Shown: positions 12,767-13,248 of the stretch, piece after piece
Layout: every line of letters starts with the position of its first letter
Position numbering within the stretch: position 1 is the stretch's first letter
Assembly: GCA_046732015.1 (NCBI GenBank)
Contig: JBKPMF010000075.1
Coordinates: 1-13,248 of the forward strand
DNA length: 13,248 bases
DNA from: JAOUEA01 sp046732015
GTDB taxonomy: Bacteria > Actinomycetota > UBA4738 > HRBIN12
Direction of reading: 5' to 3'
Position numbers and translations under genes: made by a program
The notes under the pieces: model-generated
The model's database searches: none
What the model was told of the DNA's origin: nothing
What the model saw: only the letters and a program-made list of their open reading frames with translations

Positions 12767-12772
12767 TACGTT
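12767..12772 (+). promoter_or_regulatory. Putative leaderless -10 element (TACGTT) of the AraC-type gene
   Basis: TACGTT fits TANNNT and ends 6 nt before the GTG at 12779, the same spacing as the GNAT and membrane-protein genes. No ribosome site lies at proper distance from this GTG. Confidence 0.42.
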
Positions 12773-12778
12773 CGTGTC

Positions 12779-13248
12779 GTGCCGCCGCCACCCGAGCGCG
12801 AGTGGGTCCGTGCATGGAAGCCGGAGGTCCCCGGGATCTCCGAGGTGTTCCATGCCAGGTTCGTGCAGCACGTCTATCCGAAGCACACCCATGATGACTG
12901 GACCGTGTTCATCGTCGATGACGGAGCGATCCGCTACGGCCTCGACCGGTACGAACGTGGGGTCGGTTCCTCCCGCATCACCTTGCTTCCCCCGCACGTG
13001 GTGCACGACGGACGGGCTGCGTCGGAAGCCGGGTTCCGAAAGCGGGTGCTGTACGTGGGAACCGATGTGCTCGGCACCCATCTGATCGGTCGCGCCGCCG
13101 ACGAACCCGACATCGATGATCCGCTGCTGCTCTCGATGATGCATCGGCTCCACGCCTCGCTGCTTCATCCCGATGACGCGCTCGAGGCGGAAACGTTGAT
13201 GGGTCATGTCACCGAGCAGCTCCAACGTCACCTCGGGGAGGCCGGGCG
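12779..13248 (+). CDS. AraC-type transcriptional regulator, 5' part (ligand-binding cupin domain)
   Basis: The open frame runs off the end of the window after 156 codons. It encodes the N-terminal AraC-type cupin domain: 'FVQHVYPKHTHDDWTVFIVD' (the HxH strand), 'GAIRYGLDRYERGVGSSRIT', 'LLPPHVVHDGR' and 'FRKRVLYVG', followed by the helical connector (LLLSMMHRLHASLLH and MGHVTEQLQRHLGEAG). The DNA-binding two-HTH domain must follow outside the window. AraC proteins of this type bind a small ligand and usually control a neighbouring gene; here that is the divergent LysE-type exporter, 61 nt away. The GTG at 12779 is favoured because a TACGTT box ends 6 nt before it. An in-frame TTG at 12764 is a weaker alternative. 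Confidence 0.88.
   Translation, partial: MPPPPEREWVRAWKPEVPGISEVFHARFVQHVYPKHTHDDWTVFIVDDGAIRYGLDRYERGVGSSRITLLPPHVVHDGRAASEAGFRKRVLYVGTDVLGTHLIGRAADEPDIDDPLLLSMMHRLHASLLHPDDALEAETLMGHVTEQLQRHLGEAG

Noticed and set aside
1..13248. CRISPR array, insertion sequence, prophage or integron
   Set aside because: No regularly spaced repeats, transposase, integrase, terminal inverted repeats or phage genes were seen; base composition and gene style look uniform across the window.

Overview
The window is GC-rich, densely packed bacterial DNA with genes on both strands, few gaps, GTG as well as ATG starts, and both Shine-Dalgarno-led and apparently leaderless genes. The gene content (a transmembrane Hanks-type Ser/Thr kinase, a bactofilin, a DUF4446 protein, SerRS, a BcrA-like ABC exporter) and the repeated TAGGCT-type -10 hexamers 6-9 nt before start codons suggest an uncultured member of the Actinomycetota. 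The lineage is an inference, because no rRNA or other decisive marker is present.

Layout. 1-104 (-): 5' end of a RibD-C/dihydrofolate-reductase-like gene. 228-518 (+): a short PchB/AroQ-type chorismate mutase. 566-3592 (+): a 1008-residue soluble protein of seven tandem PAS domains with no output domain; its tail runs antisense through the 3' end of serS. 5761-3471 (-): an operon DUF4446 - bactofilin - serS. 5911-5822 (-): a possible 29-residue hydrophobic small protein. 7871-6001 (-): an ABC exporter (ATPase then permease, ATGA overlap). 7986-9431 (+): a membrane Ser/Thr kinase with an extracellular fibronectin-III-like domain and an altered catalytic loop. 9505-10110 (+): an unrecognised multi-pass membrane protein. 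12717-10107 (-): a tightly packed row of LysE-type exporter, GNAT acetyltransferase, unrecognised CxxC protein and YaaA family protein. 12779-13248 (+): start of an AraC-type regulator divergent from the LysE exporter.

How the genes fit together. DUF4446-bactofilin-serS is a translationally coupled housekeeping unit combining a membrane-anchored protein of unknown role, a cytoskeletal scaffold and SerRS. The AraC regulator probably controls the LysE-type exporter through the 61-nt divergent gap. The CxxC protein and YaaA share a TGATG junction, so they are made together, possibly in an oxidative-stress or DNA/metal-related role. The PAS-only protein and the kinase are two unlinked signalling proteins. 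No CRISPR array, IS element, tRNA, rRNA, phage or plasmid gene was seen, and no gene-free stretch exceeds 300 bases. The least-explained items are the PAS array that lacks an effector and collides with serS, the CxxC-YaaA pair, the kinase with an HRDVAPGN loop and Fn3 ectodomain, the possible dual start of the bactofilin, and the leaderless promoter pattern.
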